NCBI RefSeq assembly: GCF_002564465.1
Contig: NZ_NUUX01000015.1
Location: forward strand, 78,494 to 142,493
Source of the DNA: Bacillus sp. AFS088145
GTDB lineage: Bacteria > Bacillota > Bacilli > Bacillales > Bacillaceae_G
Length of the DNA stretch: 64,000 bases
Direction: 5' to 3'
Shown here: piece after piece, positions 1-9,222 of the stretch
Layout: each line of letters begins with the position of its first letter
Position numbering within the stretch: position 1 is the stretch's first letter
Notes under the pieces: generated by a model
Databases searched by the model: none
What the model saw: the letters and a program-made list of their open reading frames with translations, nothing else
Told to the model about the DNA's origin: nothing
Program-made: the position numbers and the translations under genes

Positions 1-277
1 CTTATCCCATAGGAGTCGAGCATCCCTCCATTCCAATCAACTAATTCATCAAAAAAAGTTTATGATAAAAACCTAATTAAATATCCTTTACTTTGTATAA
101 CATAACTGTTTATTAATCAGTTTTTATGTCATTTGAGATTGAACATCAACCTATAAACTAATCATTTAAAACTATAAATCTAAAATTTTTGCTCTTAATA
201 TTTTAATTTCCGAAAAAACAATTTCTATATTTTGTTGGTGTTTTAAAATTGTTGAAACACTTTAACATTTAAAATCA

Positions 278-592
278 TTAATCGTTAATCGTTAATAAAT
301 ATAAAAAATGAATTTTATCATCAATAATGTTCCACTTAATTTTGTTTTCCCTATAGACCGTTTTATATTGATTTATAAATGAAGTTAGTTCACTTTCTGT
401 GAGACCTAAATACATTTGTAAATCTACTTCATTAATTAATTGCGAATTACGAGGTAAATCTTTATAATTCATTTCAATTTGTTGATTTCTTGTAATACTA
501 TCCAATGAATTAGAAATTAATCTTACACTTATTAAAAAACAAATACTAAAAAAAATAATAGAAATAACTAATAAATTGTTCTTGTATTTCAA
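278..592 (-). CDS. small N-terminally anchored protein, unknown function
   Basis: I do not recognise this 104-residue protein. Residues 7-26 form one hydrophobic helix with no lipobox or clear signal-peptidase site, so it is probably a membrane anchor. The rest is polar and predicted outside the membrane, with a helical stretch around LGLTESELTSFINQY. An AAGGAGAG ribosome binding site sits about 7 nt before the ATG, which supports real translation. The gene upstream on the same strand ends in a strong terminator, so this one probably has its own promoter. Base composition is even more AT-rich than its neighbours. Confidence 0.6.
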   Translation of the reverse strand: MKYKNNLLVISIIFFSICFLISVRLISNSLDSITRNQQIEMNYKDLPRNSQLINEVDLQMYLGLTESELTSFINQYKTVYRENKIKWNIIDDKIHFLYLLTIND

Positions 593-756
593 TAACTCTC
601 TCCTTAAAAAGTTAGATTTACCCTTTGGTATGTATTTGACTTTTATTATATTTCAGATACTCGTTTAATTGGTTTCAATAATGTGAAGGAAAGATGAAAT
701 TAAATCATTATTCTAGATTTGTTCACAATTTCTCGAAATGATGATTACAATTGAAA

Positions 757-791
757 AAAATCCACAAGGCAATTACCTTGTGGATTTTCTT
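757..791. terminator. bidirectional rho-independent terminator
   Basis: Perfect inverted repeat TCCACAAGG / CCTTGTGGA around a 6-nt loop, flanked by A7 on one side and T4 on the other. It ends the AAA protease gene on the minus strand. Confidence 0.85.
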
Positions 792-823
792 TACATATAA
801 TCAATGAAGTACTAATGTTTCAG

Positions 824-2557
824 CTAGTTCTGATCGCTTTCAGGTAATTTATCAAAATCCTTAAGCAATCCTTGAATATTTTTCTCATAAATAGAACCAA
901 TCTTTACAGTAGGTGGTTCAGGACGCGTACGTGCATAAATGCTTTCGTAAATATCTTCTATTTCTTCCCCTGTTAAGTCGCCTCTTTTTAGTAGCTCTTG
1001 TGCGATTGAGTGTACAAAATCGGCGTGTTCAGTAACAAGTTTTTTTACTTGGCACATTTGGTCCTTTAGAAGAAGGTTAATTTTTGGTCGTAGTGCTCTA
1101 AGTCCTTCTGCTTGTGAGCCTAATGCATTCCAGCTGAATAACTCATCGCCCATTCCAACTAAACCTAAATATGCACCACCAAGTAGGGTTGCTTGTTGCA
1201 GATCAGATGTGACACCGTTTAATTTCTTGTGGAGAAACTCTTCTTCTACTGCTCTTGCTGCCAAACAAACTTGGATTGCTGCAAGTATTTCGCTGTCGCT
1301 TCGATTATATCTTTCTGTTGTTGGCTTAGTCGCAGCCAGACCAAGTGCGTCACCCCTACGAATAATGGTTACCTTCCATACTCGATCATGTGGCTTTAAC
1401 AAATATTGAGCTACTGCGTGACCTGCTTCATGATACGCTACATTTCTCTTCTCATCTTCACTCATGGATCTAAGTGGCTGCTTAAGTCCCCACTCATACG
1501 TTTCCATTGCATCTCGGAAGTCAGTGTAATTTGCAACATCAGCACCTCGCTGATGAGCAATTACGACAGATTCATTCACTATATGTTTAATTTGTGCTGG
1601 ACTATATCCAATCGTATCAAGTGCAGCTCGCTCTGGTGTTAAAGATGAATCGATTTTCACCTTTTTTAGATAATATTCGAAAACATCAATACGACCATCA
1701 TAATCTGGAGAATCTACCCAAAGTTTACGGTCAAAACGCCCAGGACGTAGTAATGCTTGATCAAGTACATCTGGTAAATTTGTAGCTGCAATCGTCAGAA
1801 CTGCGGGGCGCTCTGCTTTCTTTTTACGTAATCCGAGTGAGCGAAGAAATTTTGCTATTTTTGAACTATCAATGTTTGGAGGATCCATTTGCAGTAATAG
1901 CTCATTCAATAATCCAGAACCCATTCCCATACCGAACAATCCACCACCACCGGCTCCTCCTCCTTGACGAGACATACCAATTGCGTCGACTTCATCGATA
2001 AAAATGATACACGCTCCGTAAATATTAGCTAACTTTCTAGCCTTTTTGTATATTCCCATTACTTTCAAATTCCCTACACCAAAGAACATGTTTTGAAAAC
2101 TTGGAGCCGAGGCATAAGCAAAAGGTACTTGCGCCTCATTCGCAATAACCTGTGCAAGATAAGATTTCCCTGTACCAGGAGGACCACAAAGCAGCAATCC
2201 ACGAATTGCCTCTCCTCCCATCTCTTTAAACGTTTTAACACCTTTTAATAGTGTTACGATTCGTTTTGCATTTTCAACAATCTCAGGGTTTCCACGATAA
2301 TCATCCCACGTTGATCCAGTCTCACCAGGTAAAATCCAATAAGTACGACCTCTGGCTAGAAACCAGAAAATTGCTACAAATTGGATGATCGCCATGAAAA
2401 TCATAACAGCGAACTGAAATAAAAGACTAACAATCGATATTGCTACACTCCAGTATGTTGGCCCTCCTTTAGTAAGCACAACACCAATCAAAACAATAAC
2501 AGCTAACCAAATTAATACTCTTCGCCATTTAACCCATTGATATTTTGTCATAAACAT
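824..2557 (-). CDS. FtsH-like membrane AAA ATPase / M41 zinc metalloprotease
   Basis: This 577-residue protein has two hydrophobic segments (about residues 13-30 and 35-68) with almost nothing between them. The AAA module follows: Walker A GPPGTGKS at 125-132, Walker B with DE at 188-189, pore-like MFFGVG near 157, and arginine fingers RPGRFDR at 271-277. The protease domain has HEAGH at 376-380 and the third metal-ligand region SDLQQAT (Asp 452). All catalytic elements are present, so it should be an active ATP-dependent membrane protease. It differs from housekeeping FtsH in lacking the roughly 70-residue extracytoplasmic domain and in carrying a Gly-rich, Lys-rich insertion after Walker B (about 198-250). 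It is probably a specialised paralogue. Two in-frame ATGs (2557, 2551) could use the AAGGA site; I kept the first. Confidence 0.9.
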   Translation of the reverse strand: MFMTKYQWVKWRRVLIWLAVIVLIGVVLTKGGPTYWSVAISIVSLLFQFAVMIFMAIIQFVAIFWFLARGRTYWILPGETGSTWDDYRGNPEIVENAKRIVTLLKGVKTFKEMGGEAIRGLLLCGPPGTGKSYLAQVIANEAQVPFAYASAPSFQNMFFGVGNLKVMGIYKKARKLANIYGACIIFIDEVDAIGMSRQGGGAGGGGLFGMGMGSGLLNELLLQMDPPNIDSSKIAKFLRSLGLRKKKAERPAVLTIAATNLPDVLDQALLRPGRFDRKLWVDSPDYDGRIDVFEYYLKKVKIDSSLTPERAALDTIGYSPAQIKHIVNESVVIAHQRGADVANYTDFRDAMETYEWGLKQPLRSMSEDEKRNVAYHEAGHAVAQYLLKPHDRVWKVTIIRRGDALGLAATKPTTERYNRSDSEILAAIQVCLAARAVEEEFLHKKLNGVTSDLQQATLLGGAYLGLVGMGDELFSWNALGSQAEGLRALRPKINLLLKDQMCQVKKLVTEHADFVHSIAQELLKRGDLTGEEIEDIYESIYARTRPEPPTVKIGSIYEKNIQGLLKDFDKLPESDQN

Positions 2558-2734
2558 TACTTCCTTCTAGGGAATTTTTTGAATATTCTATGAAAAGATT
2601 AGCCCATTGGTGCCTAGAAATATATGTATGCAAAAACTAAATAAATTTGTTTGGTTAAAAAAAATAAAAAAACCTCTTTGACATAGGTATTTTAGTTTGT
2701 TTACAAAGTCCAAAAAATTTGATTTCAACCTAAA

Positions 2735-2757
2735 AAGCCCTCCTTAGAAGAGGGCTT
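2735..2757 (-). terminator. rho-independent terminator
   Basis: Stem AAGCCCTC / GAGGGCTT with a 7-nt loop; on the minus strand it is followed by a T-run. It lies just beyond the stop of the small membrane protein gene. Confidence 0.85.
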
Positions 2758-2763
2758 CAATAG

Positions 2764-3060
2764 TTATTGAAATTTACTAAATATGTCTTTCAAATACTTA
2801 ATAACGATTGCGATTCCACCGATGAAATAAAATGTTATTAAAATCCATCCTGTAGGATCAAGTCCAAACATTGTTATTAAAAACTTCAGTGGAAAAATGA
2901 AGTATAGAATATCCTTTAAATATCCTAGTATAAAAGATGTATCGAATGAACCTTTCCAGAATGAACGGATAAATGCTATTACAAAATCAAGAATCATTAA
3001 TCCAGTTACTGCCCAAATAGTATATAGCATCCAATCCGCAAGTCCGAAGCCTAAATCCAT
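2764..3060 (-). CDS. small multi-pass membrane protein, unknown function
   Basis: About 98 residues with three hydrophobic segments (roughly residues 8-28, 45-66 and 70-88), so an integral membrane protein. I recognise no family motif. The frame can be extended to GTG codons at 3072, but these lie inside the ribosome binding site AAGGTGGTGA; the ATG at 3060 has ideal spacing from it and is chosen. The gene has its own terminator and no close same-strand partner, so it is probably monocistronic. Confidence 0.7.
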   Translation of the reverse strand: MDLGFGLADWMLYTIWAVTGLMILDFVIAFIRSFWKGSFDTSFILGYLKDILYFIFPLKFLITMFGLDPTGWILITFYFIGGIAIVIKYLKDIFSKFQ

Positions 3061-3428
3061 AGTTATCACCACCTTACATCATACTATTCAAAGAAAATAG
3101 GCTGGTGATACGAATTTACTTAATTTTCAGATAATATTTTTTAAACCTTTTAAAGACCATTGTTCTGTTCTTTATCCTTGTGTTTATCATATTAATTTAA
3201 TAAGAGATTAATTGCTAAAATGAGTCTAAGTTCCCACTTCATATTTACTAAAAATACTCTTTTACTAAAATTTATTATATGGAAAGGACAGAACATTACA
3301 CTCTTCAAATTTCCTAACCAATCGTCGTATTCCAGCTACACAATAGCCCAACTAAACATACCCAAGTTCCCCCATCTGTACTTGAACATAAAATATTAGT
3401 AAAAAATTATAGAAAGGGAGAAATAGTA
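3061..3428. other. intergenic stretch, divergent promoter region
   Basis: This AT-rich spacer separates two divergently transcribed genes and must hold both promoters. I saw no convincing reading frame, repeat or structured RNA. Confidence 0.5.
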
Positions 3429-4160
3429 GTGGGATTATTTATTAATAAGAATGAACACCCTGATGTCTTTAAAAATAATGAAACAATACAAACACCGAAT
3501 CAAGGGCTTGTTCGGCATAATTACTTAGCTGAACTAATAGAAGAACAACAAAAAAATAACATGAGCCTGGAAAAATCAATCTCTGAATTGAAGCCACGAT
3601 ATGAGCAATTAGAAGAATTGCAAACAAATCAGTGGAATCATGTTAAAAATCAAATAAGTAGTCTTATAGGTAGTAACCGTGAGCGTGAACAATTTGAAAG
3701 AATCATGATCCAACGGTTAAATACATCAGACGCAAATGACAGTTTGGAAAAACAAACGTTAATTACTCAAATGATTAGTTTAAATGAAGCTTATACAGAA
3801 TTGGCAAAGCGATTGGAAAAAAGTGAAACTGATAACCAAGCTCTCTCATTACAACTAGATAAGCTAATTGAAAAACAAAATGAAGTAGCTCATGGATTAT
3901 TACAGCAAGAGGAATTTCAACATGGGGTTTTAGATCGTCTTGATACTCAAGAAGCAATGATGGATAGAATCTCTCACCAGCTCAACAATTTACGCTCGAT
4001 TATTTTTGAACGAGCAAGCTATATCACGACAAAACTAGAAGACAGCTATAAACTAACAACAGACTATATTTATAAACTTATAAATGGATCCGATAAGCCA
4101 AAATCCTATACTACTAAAGTGAGCAATAAAAAAGAGGAAAAACAAAAACAAGCAGACTAA
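3429..4160 (+). CDS. cytoplasmic coiled-coil protein, unknown function
   Basis: This 243-residue protein starts at GTG behind GAAAGGGAG. It has no signal peptide or membrane segment. From about residue 30 to 215 it is almost entirely heptad-rich and charged (for example KSISELKPRYEQLEEL and LITQMISLNEAYTELAKRLE), which predicts a long coiled coil. A basic tail follows from about 220, with many Lys and Gln. The build suggests a structural or scaffolding role, but I do not recognise the family. It is monocistronic, with a strong hairpin terminator 60 nt after the stop. Confidence 0.75.
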   Translation: MGLFINKNEHPDVFKNNETIQTPNQGLVRHNYLAELIEEQQKNNMSLEKSISELKPRYEQLEELQTNQWNHVKNQISSLIGSNREREQFERIMIQRLNTSDANDSLEKQTLITQMISLNEAYTELAKRLEKSETDNQALSLQLDKLIEKQNEVAHGLLQQEEFQHGVLDRLDTQEAMMDRISHQLNNLRSIIFERASYITTKLEDSYKLTTDYIYKLINGSDKPKSYTTKVSNKKEEKQKQAD

Positions 4161-4225
4161 ACATATGGTAACTTCTCAATTAAAGGTTTGTTCGAAAACT
4201 TTTTTAGTTTAATTAGATCGAATAT

Positions 4226-4264
4226 AAAAAAAGCTTCTCGAAGTCTTTATCGAAAAGCTTTTTT
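4226..4264. terminator. bidirectional terminator
   Basis: Stem AAAAAGCTT-CTCGA / TCGA-AAAGCTTTTT between two convergent genes, with A- and T-runs on both sides, so it can serve both. Confidence 0.8.
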
Positions 4265-4273
4265 TATGTTCAC

Positions 4274-4945
4274 TTAAAAGTAGACTAATGCGACTTTTTC
4301 TTTCTCTTCTAAGTTTTCAATCATTTCATACCAAGACTCTGGTTTATTTGATAACACTGTATAATAACGCTTTAGAAACTTTACGATCAAGTCTGATTGA
4401 AGCTCATTCATCTCCCCATCCATTGGAAGGAAACAAAGATCTAGACCTGTTACCGCTTCACCGTCATTGTTCCATGATGGATGAATATATTCAAAATCCA
4501 GACGCTTATAGCCTAGGTGAGCTAATACTTCCCTGCGAACATATGGATTCATAGGTTTAACGCCGCCAAATTCATGGTGTTCTACTCGATATGGATCGTA
4601 AATTTCAGCAAACATACCTGATAACTTTTTATTATTTTCAGTTGCTAATGTCTGTAAATCTACTAATCTATTTTGTGCCAAATATGGGCCGATACCTAAA
4701 CCAGCTTGGCCAATTATTGTAAAGTCAGTCATGGCAACATTAAAATCGTCATAATAGCGGTATTCTGTAGCCCCTACTACTCTATCTTCATGGACAGCAA
4801 CAAAAACACGAATTCCTGGATCCTCCAAAGGTTCTTTCCAAAGATCAAATTCTAATACTTCTTCTGGAGGAAATACATCTTGCATTAATTGATGCATTTG
4901 CTTAAATAATGGGTCATTGATATTTGTTATTCTTTTAAATTCCAT
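4274..4945 (-). CDS. GNAT-like N-acyltransferase-fold protein
   Basis: 223 residues with GNAT-like layout: an N-terminal helix pair, a strand RVFVAVHEDRVVGATEYRY (about residues 46-64), and a GQAGLGIGPYLAQN segment where the CoA-binding loop should be. That loop keeps the glycines but not the usual R/Q-x-x-G-x-G/A spacing, so catalysis is uncertain. It is the last gene of a three-gene operon with a canonical GNAT gene (15-nt gap) and a nitrilase-family gene. The operon layout suggests a role in modifying or recycling a small amine or amide; the substrate cannot be read from sequence. Confidence 0.65.
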   Translation of the reverse strand: MEFKRITNINDPLFKQMHQLMQDVFPPEEVLEFDLWKEPLEDPGIRVFVAVHEDRVVGATEYRYYDDFNVAMTDFTIIGQAGLGIGPYLAQNRLVDLQTLATENNKKLSGMFAEIYDPYRVEHHEFGGVKPMNPYVRREVLAHLGYKRLDFEYIHPSWNNDGEAVTGLDLCFLPMDGEMNELQSDLIVKFLKRYYTVLSNKPESWYEMIENLEEKEKVALVYF

Positions 4946-4960
4946 TTTCTTTCTCTCCCT

Positions 4961-5632
4961 TTAATTAGAATGTTTAAATGGATTTTCCCATTCCATTAGA
5001 GTCCCATAATTGCATGATTCTTCGTCCTCTAAATAATTGGCTACTACTTTAACCGGGGTACGACCACATCGAAGTAAAAAACTAATAACTGGATCCTTTA
5101 GCTCCCCTTTTATTACAGCATCTATGTATTGCTTTGGTGACGAGTTATCCGCCTCTTTATGATATCCTGGCATCCTACCTCCACCAAGCAATCTTTCCAA
5201 ACCAAGATGTACAACAACATCATACATAGAAAACATTAACCATTTGCCTAAACCTAATTTTCGATAGGAAGGTCTGACGCCAATATCAACGACATAAAGT
5301 GTATTTCCGTTTGGGCTGTGGTTACGAATATAACCATGATCAGTAACCTCTTCCCATGAATGGTCAGGATGGCTTGGGTCAAACTGAACTAGTAGACCTG
5401 TCATAGAACCCGCCATTTGACCATTTACTTCTATACATAACGCTCCCTCTGGAAAAAGAGTTACATGGTTCTTAAGTTGCTCCTCATTCCACCATAGTTC
5501 CGATGGGAATGGTGGTGGAAAGCTTTCTTGTTGAATACGGATTAAATCAGTAAAATCATTCTCATTATAATTTCGGATTACCACTGGGACTGGTTTGTCT
5601 TGGTCGAAAACAAAAAATTCCTTTCGATACAT
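4961..5632 (-). CDS. GNAT family N-acetyltransferase
   Basis: 223 residues with a recognisable GNAT domain: strand ALCIEVNGQMAGSMTG, then the acetyl-CoA pyrophosphate loop RKLGLGKWL (R-x-x-G-x-G) near residue 125. The C-terminal part is longer than a minimal GNAT domain. It sits 34 nt after a C-N hydrolase gene. In Bacillus subtilis YhcX, as I recall it, an acetyltransferase domain and a nitrilase domain are fused in one chain; here the two activities are encoded by adjacent genes, which supports a joint role. Substrate unknown. Confidence 0.8.
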   Translation of the reverse strand: MYRKEFFVFDQDKPVPVVIRNYNENDFTDLIRIQQESFPPPFPSELWWNEEQLKNHVTLFPEGALCIEVNGQMAGSMTGLLVQFDPSHPDHSWEEVTDHGYIRNHSPNGNTLYVVDIGVRPSYRKLGLGKWLMFSMYDVVVHLGLERLLGGGRMPGYHKEADNSSPKQYIDAVIKGELKDPVISFLLRCGRTPVKVVANYLEDEESCNYGTLMEWENPFKHSN

Positions 5633-5666
5633 GTGCTAAAACTCTCTTTTCTATTTAAGAATTAGT

Positions 5667-6521
5667 TTACCAATCTGGATAAAGGTCTGTACGTCGATCG
5701 CGCCATGTTGTAACGGATCCTTTTTCCCGAACTTTGTATAATAAATCTAAATTAAGATCAGCTGTCACAATCATATCCTGATTCATTTCACCTTCTACCA
5801 TAATTCCTTTTGGAGGAAATGGGATATCATTAGGAGTGATTACAACTGCCTGACCGAAATTTGCACGCATAAAATCAACAGTTGGAAGTGAACCAATTGT
5901 ACCAGTATTTACAACATATACTTGATTTTCAATTGCTCTTGCATGACATGTATAACGAACTCGGTGGAACCCATGGCGATCGTCTGTGCATGATGGACAG
6001 AAAATGACATCTGCTCCTTTAGCTTTTGCCATTCGAACGATTTCTGGGAATTCAATGTCATAGCAAGTCAACATCGCAATTGTTCCTTTATCTGTCTCAA
6101 AAACCTCTAGGCCGTCACCTGGACTCATATTCCACTCATTTACCTCTGTTGGTGTAATATGTAGCTTTGCCTGCTCACCAATTCGCCCATCTGGATAGAA
6201 CAAATGTGCAACATTATATAGTCGATCGCCTTTTTTAATAACATGCGTTCCTCCAATAATGTGCATATTGTATTGTTTTGCCAACTTTATAAATAAAGAA
6301 CGATATTGCTCGGTAAAGTTTGGTAAATCTTGAATCGTTAAAGCCTCACCTTTTTCATTACCAATTGACATAAGCTGTGTTGTAAAAAATTCAGGAAAAA
6401 TGATAAATTCAGCTTCAAATTCCTCTGCTGTCTTAATATAATGCTCTACTTGTTTTTCAAACTCTTCAAAGGAGTTTATTGTGTGAAGATGATATTGAAC
6501 GGCCGAAACTCTTAATTGCAT
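5667..6521 (-). CDS. carbon-nitrogen hydrolase (nitrilase superfamily)
   Basis: This 284-residue single-domain enzyme has the complete nitrilase triad: Glu 44 in IIFPEFF, Lys 119 in AKLHITPTE and Cys 153 in LTCYDIEFPE. It should hydrolyse or form an amide (amidase, carbamoylase or related) in the cytoplasm; the branch cannot be fixed by eye. It is the first gene of an operon with two GNAT-type genes and is preceded by a purine-rich GGGGGA site. The resemblance to the hydrolase half of YhcX-type fusion proteins is the best clue to its group. Confidence 0.85.
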   Translation of the reverse strand: MQLRVSAVQYHLHTINSFEEFEKQVEHYIKTAEEFEAEFIIFPEFFTTQLMSIGNEKGEALTIQDLPNFTEQYRSLFIKLAKQYNMHIIGGTHVIKKGDRLYNVAHLFYPDGRIGEQAKLHITPTEVNEWNMSPGDGLEVFETDKGTIAMLTCYDIEFPEIVRMAKAKGADVIFCPSCTDDRHGFHRVRYTCHARAIENQVYVVNTGTIGSLPTVDFMRANFGQAVVITPNDIPFPPKGIMVEGEMNQDMIVTADLNLDLLYKVREKGSVTTWRDRRTDLYPDW

Positions 6522-6634
6522 ATAATCCCCCTCTTCCCATTAACTCTTTATCTCTTACTATTATTATTGAATATATAGTAGGAACGGGCAAGTATGTACT
6601 CTTCATTACATCTAGTAAATAAGTTAACTTTGCA

Positions 6635-7309
6635 CTATTTACTTAATGTTTCAACATTTTTATTTTTCCCCAGCGTGATCACTAAATCAGTCAACCCAAC
6701 AAATAATCCGTTTTCTACCACACCTGGAATTAAATTGAGCTCTCTTTCTAATATTTGAGTTTGAATATGATTAGGTATACTGCAGTCAAAAATATAGTTT
6801 CCATTATCCGTAATAAACGGAGTCGCTCCATTTAAACGAAGTTCAGGACTTAAACCGATTGCCTTAATATGTTTCATCGTCATTTCCATGCCAAATGGAA
6901 TAACTTCTACTGGAAGTCGGAACTTCCCTAATCTCTCTACCATCTTAGTTGGATCAGCAACTACTATAAATGTTTTAGCTGCCTTCGCAATGATTTTCTC
7001 TCTTAATAGAGCGCCTCCCCCACCTTTAATTAGCTCAAAGTTTGGATTAATTTCATCGGCACCATCAATTGCTAGATCAATCTGGTCAATTTTACTAAAG
7101 TTTACGAGTTGGATACCCACCTCTTTAGCAAGCTTTTCAGTTTGTATGGAGGTTGGAATACTCTTTATATTCAGTCCTTCCTGAACTAATTGCCCAAGCT
7201 TTTTTATCGTATATAAAACTGTAGATCCCGTACCTAATCCAACTACCATTCCATCTTTTACAAATTCTGCTGCCTTTTCTCCTACAATTTGCTTATCATT
7301 CTCAATCAT
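6635..7309 (-). CDS. rpiA: ribose-5-phosphate isomerase A
   Basis: 224 residues, the normal length for RpiA. It shows GLGTGSTV near residue 26 (phosphate-binding loop), the DGADEI motif near 82 with catalytic acidic residues, and KGGGGALLREK near 95. It interconverts ribose 5-phosphate and ribulose 5-phosphate in the non-oxidative pentose phosphate pathway. The gene stands alone, with about 110 nt before the nitrilase operon. Confidence 0.95.
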   Translation of the reverse strand: MIENDKQIVGEKAAEFVKDGMVVGLGTGSTVLYTIKKLGQLVQEGLNIKSIPTSIQTEKLAKEVGIQLVNFSKIDQIDLAIDGADEINPNFELIKGGGGALLREKIIAKAAKTFIVVADPTKMVERLGKFRLPVEVIPFGMEMTMKHIKAIGLSPELRLNGATPFITDNGNYIFDCSIPNHIQTQILERELNLIPGVVENGLFVGLTDLVITLGKNKNVETLSK

Positions 7310-7480
7310 ATTTACACCTTCTATTTTATTGTTCTATTTCTTAACTAGTATGGGTAATAAATCCAAATTTCATTTTTCGATAGGATGTTCAATTTAATAG
7401 TACTGTATAAAAATAGTTTGAATAAAGAATTTTAACTGAGAAAAACTAAATGAAAAAATACTAAGTAAGGTGAAGACTAG

Positions 7481-7678
7481 ATGGATGTCCCTAATTTTGT
7501 ACTTAAGTTTTGCATCATTATAATGATTTTACCTGTTACTATAGTGTGTTGTTATTTTGGTTACGTAGATAAAAACTACCAAATTGTTATTTTCGGTTTT
7601 GCACTGCTATTATTTTCAATACTCGGTAATTACTTTGTCTTTACAAGAGGCAATAAAAGTAGTAAATCGGAGCAATAA
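7481..7678 (+). CDS. small two-helix membrane protein
   Basis: 65 residues with two hydrophobic helices (about 8-28 and 34-54) joined by a short loop. The C-terminal tail is basic and serine-rich. The ATG has an AAGGTGA ribosome binding site. Function unknown; it ends before a strong bidirectional terminator. Confidence 0.6.
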   Translation: MDVPNFVLKFCIIIMILPVTIVCCYFGYVDKNYQIVIFGFALLLFSILGNYFVFTRGNKSSKSEQ

Positions 7679-7708
7679 GAACCTTTTTCTAGTAACTTCT
7701 TAGATATG

Positions 7709-7748
7709 GAAAAACCGACCAATTTGGAAATTCGATTGATCGGTTTTC
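7709..7748. terminator. bidirectional terminator
   Basis: Inverted repeat GAAAAACCGACCAAT / ATTGATCGGTTTTC between convergent genes; T-rich on both strands. Confidence 0.8.
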
Positions 7749-7774
7749 CACTACTATTTTTTGAATTTTCCACT

Positions 7775-9124
7775 TTAAAACCAACTAATAGAAGGCGGTA
7801 TACTTTGGGGAAATTTAAATAGACTGAATGGGTCATATTCTCGTTTCACAACTCTAAGACGATTTAAATTCCCACCATAATATGCGGTTGGCCAATTTCT
7901 AATAAACCGATCAGGCCAATTTACGTAGTCACCAGTAGTGTATCTTGATAAGGCATTCCTTAACTCTTCGACCCACTGATTGTTTTTTCGTTCTTCTTCA
8001 GGTTTACTCCAATTAGCAAGATACTCTTGAGCGATAATAGCATCCCTGTAATAGTAGGCAGTTTCATCTGGGCTAATCCGCTTTACAGATCCTCCAAGGG
8101 ATTGGTGCCAAATACTTGATTTTCCATTTGGTGTATTTTCTAGAAAACTTTTCATGATTAAGATTGCTCTCTTTGAAAAAGTTTTATTTAGAAAAGACCC
8201 TGACCTCTTTTTATAAGCTGGGACATTACCACTTGGATCATCAAAAAAATGAACAGCTTCTATATAAGGTACTTCCTTTACCATTACTTTTATGGGTGAA
8301 CCAGTTTCTGTTAATGGCTGTAACAATTCTTTCAATTTTGTTACTGGGCCTACAAATTCCCCTTGCGCAATAATTTGATTTACTTCCCTAGAATTTAGTT
8401 CAATTTCTGAAGTTAGCTTGATATCCGTGTTAATTGCCCAATTTTGCCAAGCATCAAAAGCGTCTTCAAAGTCTTCCCACTCCCAAATAATCGAGAAGAT
8501 CGAAACTGTTGAAATTGGGTGTACTTTAAATTTAAGCGACGTGACAATGCCAAAATTTCCGCCTCCACCGCCACAGCAAGCCCAAAAAAGATCACTATTC
8601 TTGTTCTTATTTGCTTTAATCAGTTTAGCTTTCCCATGCCCATTCGATACAACTATTTCTACTTCAAGCAGATTATCACATGTAAGACCATACAAGCGCG
8701 ACAGCATCCCGATACCTCCGCCAAGTGTAAGACCAACAAGGCCAACACTACTTTCAGTACCTGCTGGGATTGTCGTACCATTTTCCCATAGTATATTATA
8801 TACTTTCCCTAAATCAGCCCCGGCTTGTATTTTTGCAGTCATGCTTTTGCAATCTACACTAACTGTATTCATCTCACTAACATCAATCACAAGACCACCA
8901 TCTACGAGTGAAAAATTTTCATAGTTATGCCTGCCACTTCTTACTCTAAATGGCATATTATTTTCCTTCGCCCAATTCAAAGCATTTAATACATCTCGTT
9001 TGTTTTGACAAAATACAATTATTTTAGGGAATTTTGGATTGTTTAAAGTATTATTTGTTCTAGCCTGTTCATAATCCGCATCATTTGGTGTAACAATCCG
9101 TCCAGTAAGTTTTGTCTTTTCCAA
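7775..9124 (-). CDS. FAD-linked oxidase, berberine-bridge-enzyme type
   Basis: 449 residues. The N-terminal FAD-binding (PCMH-type) domain includes RVRSGRHNYEN near residue 60, whose His is the expected covalent FAD attachment site, and [13 protein letters not shown] and CCGGGGGNFGIVTSL. The C-terminal end YYGGNLNRLRVVKREYDP is the BBE signature. Such enzymes oxidise alcohols, sugars or alkaloid-like substrates with oxygen. It lies 98 nt downstream of a P450 gene in the same direction, so the pair may act on one compound. Start is TTG behind AAAGGGG. Similar proteins occur in Bacillus (YgaK, and the coat-associated YvdP/CotQ); I cannot choose between them. Confidence 0.85.
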   Translation of the reverse strand: MEKTKLTGRIVTPNDADYEQARTNNTLNNPKFPKIIVFCQNKRDVLNALNWAKENNMPFRVRSGRHNYENFSLVDGGLVIDVSEMNTVSVDCKSMTAKIQAGADLGKVYNILWENGTTIPAGTESSVGLVGLTLGGGIGMLSRLYGLTCDNLLEVEIVVSNGHGKAKLIKANKNKNSDLFWACCGGGGGNFGIVTSLKFKVHPISTVSIFSIIWEWEDFEDAFDAWQNWAINTDIKLTSEIELNSREVNQIIAQGEFVGPVTKLKELLQPLTETGSPIKVMVKEVPYIEAVHFFDDPSGNVPAYKKRSGSFLNKTFSKRAILIMKSFLENTPNGKSSIWHQSLGGSVKRISPDETAYYYRDAIIAQEYLANWSKPEEERKNNQWVEELRNALSRYTTGDYVNWPDRFIRNWPTAYYGGNLNRLRVVKREYDPFSLFKFPQSIPPSISWF

Positions 9125-9222
9125 AAAATATAACCCCTTTCAACATACTGTAAAGAGAATGCTATATTCTATGAAAAATCTTCTGGAAAAGACACTTGCC
9201 TAAGTGTGTACACTAAATCTGC

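Noticed and set aside
8164-8924. Several open frames antisense to the FAD oxidase gene
   Set aside because: They are shadows of a gene with full family motifs; Pro/Ser-rich composition mirrors the coding strand.
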